Made by a program: the position numbers and the translations under genes. The notes beneath the pieces were generated by a model. That model was not told where the DNA came from and did not search any database. It saw only the letters and a list, made by a program, of their open reading frames with translations. From Mesorhizobium sp. L-2-11 (GTDB lineage Bacteria > Pseudomonadota > Alphaproteobacteria > Rhizobiales > Rhizobiaceae): a stretch of 64,000 nt of DNA. This document shows, piece after piece, positions 62,607 through 64,000 of this stretch; the first letter of the stretch is position 1, and each line of letters starts with the position of its first letter. The stretch covers positions 1,302,001-1,366,000 of the forward strand of contig NZ_AP023257.1 in NCBI RefSeq assembly GCF_016756595.1, in the 5' to 3' direction.

Positions 62607-62931
62607 GGTGTGCTGATATTCAGGTGAGGCACGGCCTGCAAACAGCGGATTCCTGCGCTTACTACAGCGCCGCGCGCCTTCTTGGGCGCGCAAAGGACGC
62701 TGTAGAACTCTGATTTTGCGCATGACCTTTCCGAAATCAAATTCGATTTCGAAATCATGCGCGGGCTCACGTACCAAAAGTACGCTCCGCTCCGGTTCTC
62801 GGAAGCCGCTGTTTTCGACTCGGCCTGACCTGAATTTCAACACACCCGATGCTCGCGGCGCGCTCCGGATTTCTCCCTGACTGCGGTTGCGGTTCAGGAA
62901 AAGTCAACTTTTCCTCGCCAAACTTTGCGCT
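62607..62931. repeat. Intergenic gap with palindromic repeats
   Basis: Between hpt and the response-regulator gene. Includes an imperfect hairpin CTACAGCG...CGCTGTAG with inner GCGCGCC/GGCGCGC (about 62663-62706) and an inverted repeat GCGCATGA...TCATGCGC around GAAATCAAATTCGATTTC (about 62718-62763), the same family as 41328-41420 and 63320-63422. The remaining sequence to 62931 shows no gene. Confidence 0.65.
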
Positions 62932-63303
62932 ATGGCAAAGCTCCTGATCGTTGAGGACGATGAGTCCGTCCGCACCCTCGCCGCTCGCGCGCTCGAACGC
63001 GCCGGGCATATGATCGACATCGCCGCCGACGGCGCGCAGGGGCTTGCCTTGATCCGCGCTGCACGTGGTGGCTACGACCTTGTCGTCTCGGATATCCGGA
63101 TGCCGGGGATGGACGGCATCCAAATGGCCAAGGCGGCTGCATCGCTTTTCCCGGCAATGAAGATATTGCTGATGACCGGCTATGCCGACCAGCGCGAGCG
63201 CGCCGAGGAATTGAACGGCGTCATTGTGGACGTCGTGCAGAAGCCGTTCACGCTGGCCGAAATCCGCGCGCGCGTCGAACGGGCGCTCGCCTGTTTCGCT
63301 TAA
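62932..63303 (+). CDS. cpdR: Single-domain response regulator (CpdR-like)
   Basis: Receiver-only protein of 123 residues. Acidic pocket LIVEDDESVRTLAARAL, phospho-acceptor Asp in DLVVSDIRMPGMDGIQM, Thr in ILLMTGYADQ and Lys in VVQKPFTLAEIRARV. CpdR in alphaproteobacteria receives phosphate from CckA-ChpT and, when unphosphorylated, directs ClpXP protein degradation in the cell cycle. Assigned by length and sequence flavour; other CheY-like roles are possible. ATG at 62932 directly starts AKLLIVE. Confidence 0.75.
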   Translation: MAKLLIVEDDESVRTLAARALERAGHMIDIAADGAQGLALIRAARGGYDLVVSDIRMPGMDGIQMAKAAASLFPAMKILLMTGYADQRERAEELNGVIVDVVQKPFTLAEIRARVERALACFA

Positions 63304-63319
63304 AAGCCTAAGGCCTACC

Positions 63320-63422
63320 GCATAGGCCCGAAAATCGGAATCGATTTTCGGAAAGCATGATGCGTCGATTCAAAGTGTTAGAGCGTACTTTGTGCGTCCA
63401 AGTGGACGCACGTCGCTCTAAC
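63320..63422 (+). repeat. Dispersed palindromic repeat, copy 2
   Basis: Palindrome CCGAAAATCGGAATCGATTT (63330-63349) continuing TTCGG, then AAGCATGATGCGTCG, AAAGTGTTAGAGCGT and a hairpin GTGCGTCC-AAGT-GGACGCAC. It is the reverse-orientation relative of 41328-41420. It separates cpdR from the convergent EamA gene and may terminate both. Confidence 0.75.
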
Positions 63423-63427
63423 CGCGG

Positions 63428-64000
63428 TCAGGCCGGATCGCAGGTCGCCGCGATTGCCGGCGCGCTGCTCCGGCGCCGGCTGGCGCTGAGCGCGAACAGA
63501 CCGGCGCCGATGATGAGGGCGGCGCCGATGACGGTGGTCGATCGCGGCACTTCGGCAAAGAACAGGAAGCCCCACAGCGGCGACCAGATGATGCCGGTGT
63601 ATTCGAAGGTGGCGACGCTGTTGGCGGGCGCCAGCCGGTAGGCCTGCGACAACAGGATCATCCCGGCCGAAGCGACGACGCCGCAGGCGGCCATCGTCAT
63701 GAAGTCGATTGACGTCGGCCAGACCCATGGCCTGACCAGGAATTCGAGGCTCGGATGCGTGGCATGAGCTATTCCTGCCAGCCAGAACAGCCCGGCGACC
63801 GCTGCAGCGCCCAGGAGATAGACGCCGTTTTGATAGAACGCCATGACCGTGGATGATTCGGTGTCGCCGATCTTGCGGGCCATCAACTGCGAAAAACCGT
63901 ACAGCACCGCCGAGGCCAGCGACAGCAGCGCAGCCCAGTCGAACAGCCCGGCGCCGGGTCGCAGCATCACCAGCACGCCGAGCATCCCGACCATGACGGT
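63428..64000 (-). CDS. EamA/DMT-family transporter, C-terminal part (window edge)
   Basis: Inner-membrane transporter of the drug/metabolite superfamily; the 5' end lies beyond the window, and the frame stays open at base 64000. Visible are seven hydrophobic segments of the second half, including LLSLASAVLYGFSQLMARKI and the C-terminal EamA motif AGMILLSQAYRLAPANSVAT, FEYTGIIWSPLWGFLFFAEV. The substrate is unknown. Confidence 0.88.
   Translation of the reverse strand, partial: TVMVGMLGVLVMLRPGAGLFDWAALLSLASAVLYGFSQLMARKIGDTESSTVMAFYQNGVYLLGAAAVAGLFWLAGIAHATHPSLEFLVRPWVWPTSIDFMTMAACGVVASAGMILLSQAYRLAPANSVATFEYTGIIWSPLWGFLFFAEVPRSTTVIGAALIIGAGLFALSASRRRSSAPAIAATCDPA

Overview
The window (64 kb, GC-rich, dense coding) looks like chromosome of a Rhizobiales bacterium, most probably Mesorhizobium or a close Phyllobacteriaceae relative. 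The reasons are conserved gene orders (xerD / aroK-aroB; bolA / dnaJ-like / cobS-cobT; metX-metW / hisC-tyrC; ftsE-ftsX-ydcF-plsC; hpt near a CpdR-like regulator), a SAM-II riboswitch ahead of metX, a probable DUF768 protein, and short palindromic intergenic repeats typical of that group. The genus is inferred; there is no rRNA in the window.

Region 1 (1-15.7 kb) is accessory. It opens with the end of a sugar ABC operon (two permeases and an ATPase gene broken by a deletion plus frameshift), then a LuxR-type regulator and a low-GC gap. Next come a decayed RTX gene and a large RTX protein interrupted by one frameshift. That protein has a novel N-terminus, calcium-binding RTX blocks, a class-3 lipase domain, two cadherin-like modules and four almost identical 142-residue galactose-binding-like modules. 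Its probable type I exporter (ABC and membrane-fusion subunits) follows directly. A degenerate copy of the sequence at the left border reappears just after the exporter, so the block has duplicated borders. A secreted alpha/beta hydrolase and a small secreted protein complete the region.

Region 2 (16.2-18.1 kb) is the shell of an integrated element at tRNA-Arg(CCT). A 45-bp perfect copy of the tRNA 3' half lies 1.8 kb from the intact tRNA. Between them are an integrase tail, two paralogous small coiled-coil ORFs and a small secreted protein.

Region 3 (18.2-44.3 kb) is mainly core: a peptidase-family amidohydrolase, D-Ala-D-Ala carboxypeptidase, a CobW-type GTPase, TusA-like protein, an L,D-transpeptidase, accA, xerD, a 50-residue membrane protein, aroK-aroB, a CorC-like protein, bolA, a J-domain protein, cobST, a queuosine-precursor transporter with a candidate preQ1-type leader, rpmB, two membrane proteins, gloB, a methyltransferase and a BacA/SbmA-type ABC protein.

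Region 4 (44.3-64 kb) contains a broken DUF1194 gene, an intact IS630-family element inserted at that gene's stop codon, the methionine genes metW-metX under a SAM-II riboswitch with terminator, hisC-tyrC, assorted enzymes, a LysR-controlled three-gene cassette that seems inserted between ydcF and plsC, ftsEX, hpt, a CpdR-like response regulator and a truncated EamA transporter at the right edge.

Points most worth a second look are the RTX lipase/lectin-like system, the candidate preQ1-I riboswitch whose 3' strand would contain the start codon of the transporter gene, the eroded tRNA-Arg element, and a dispersed repeat that supplies the 5' coding end of two secreted-protein genes.
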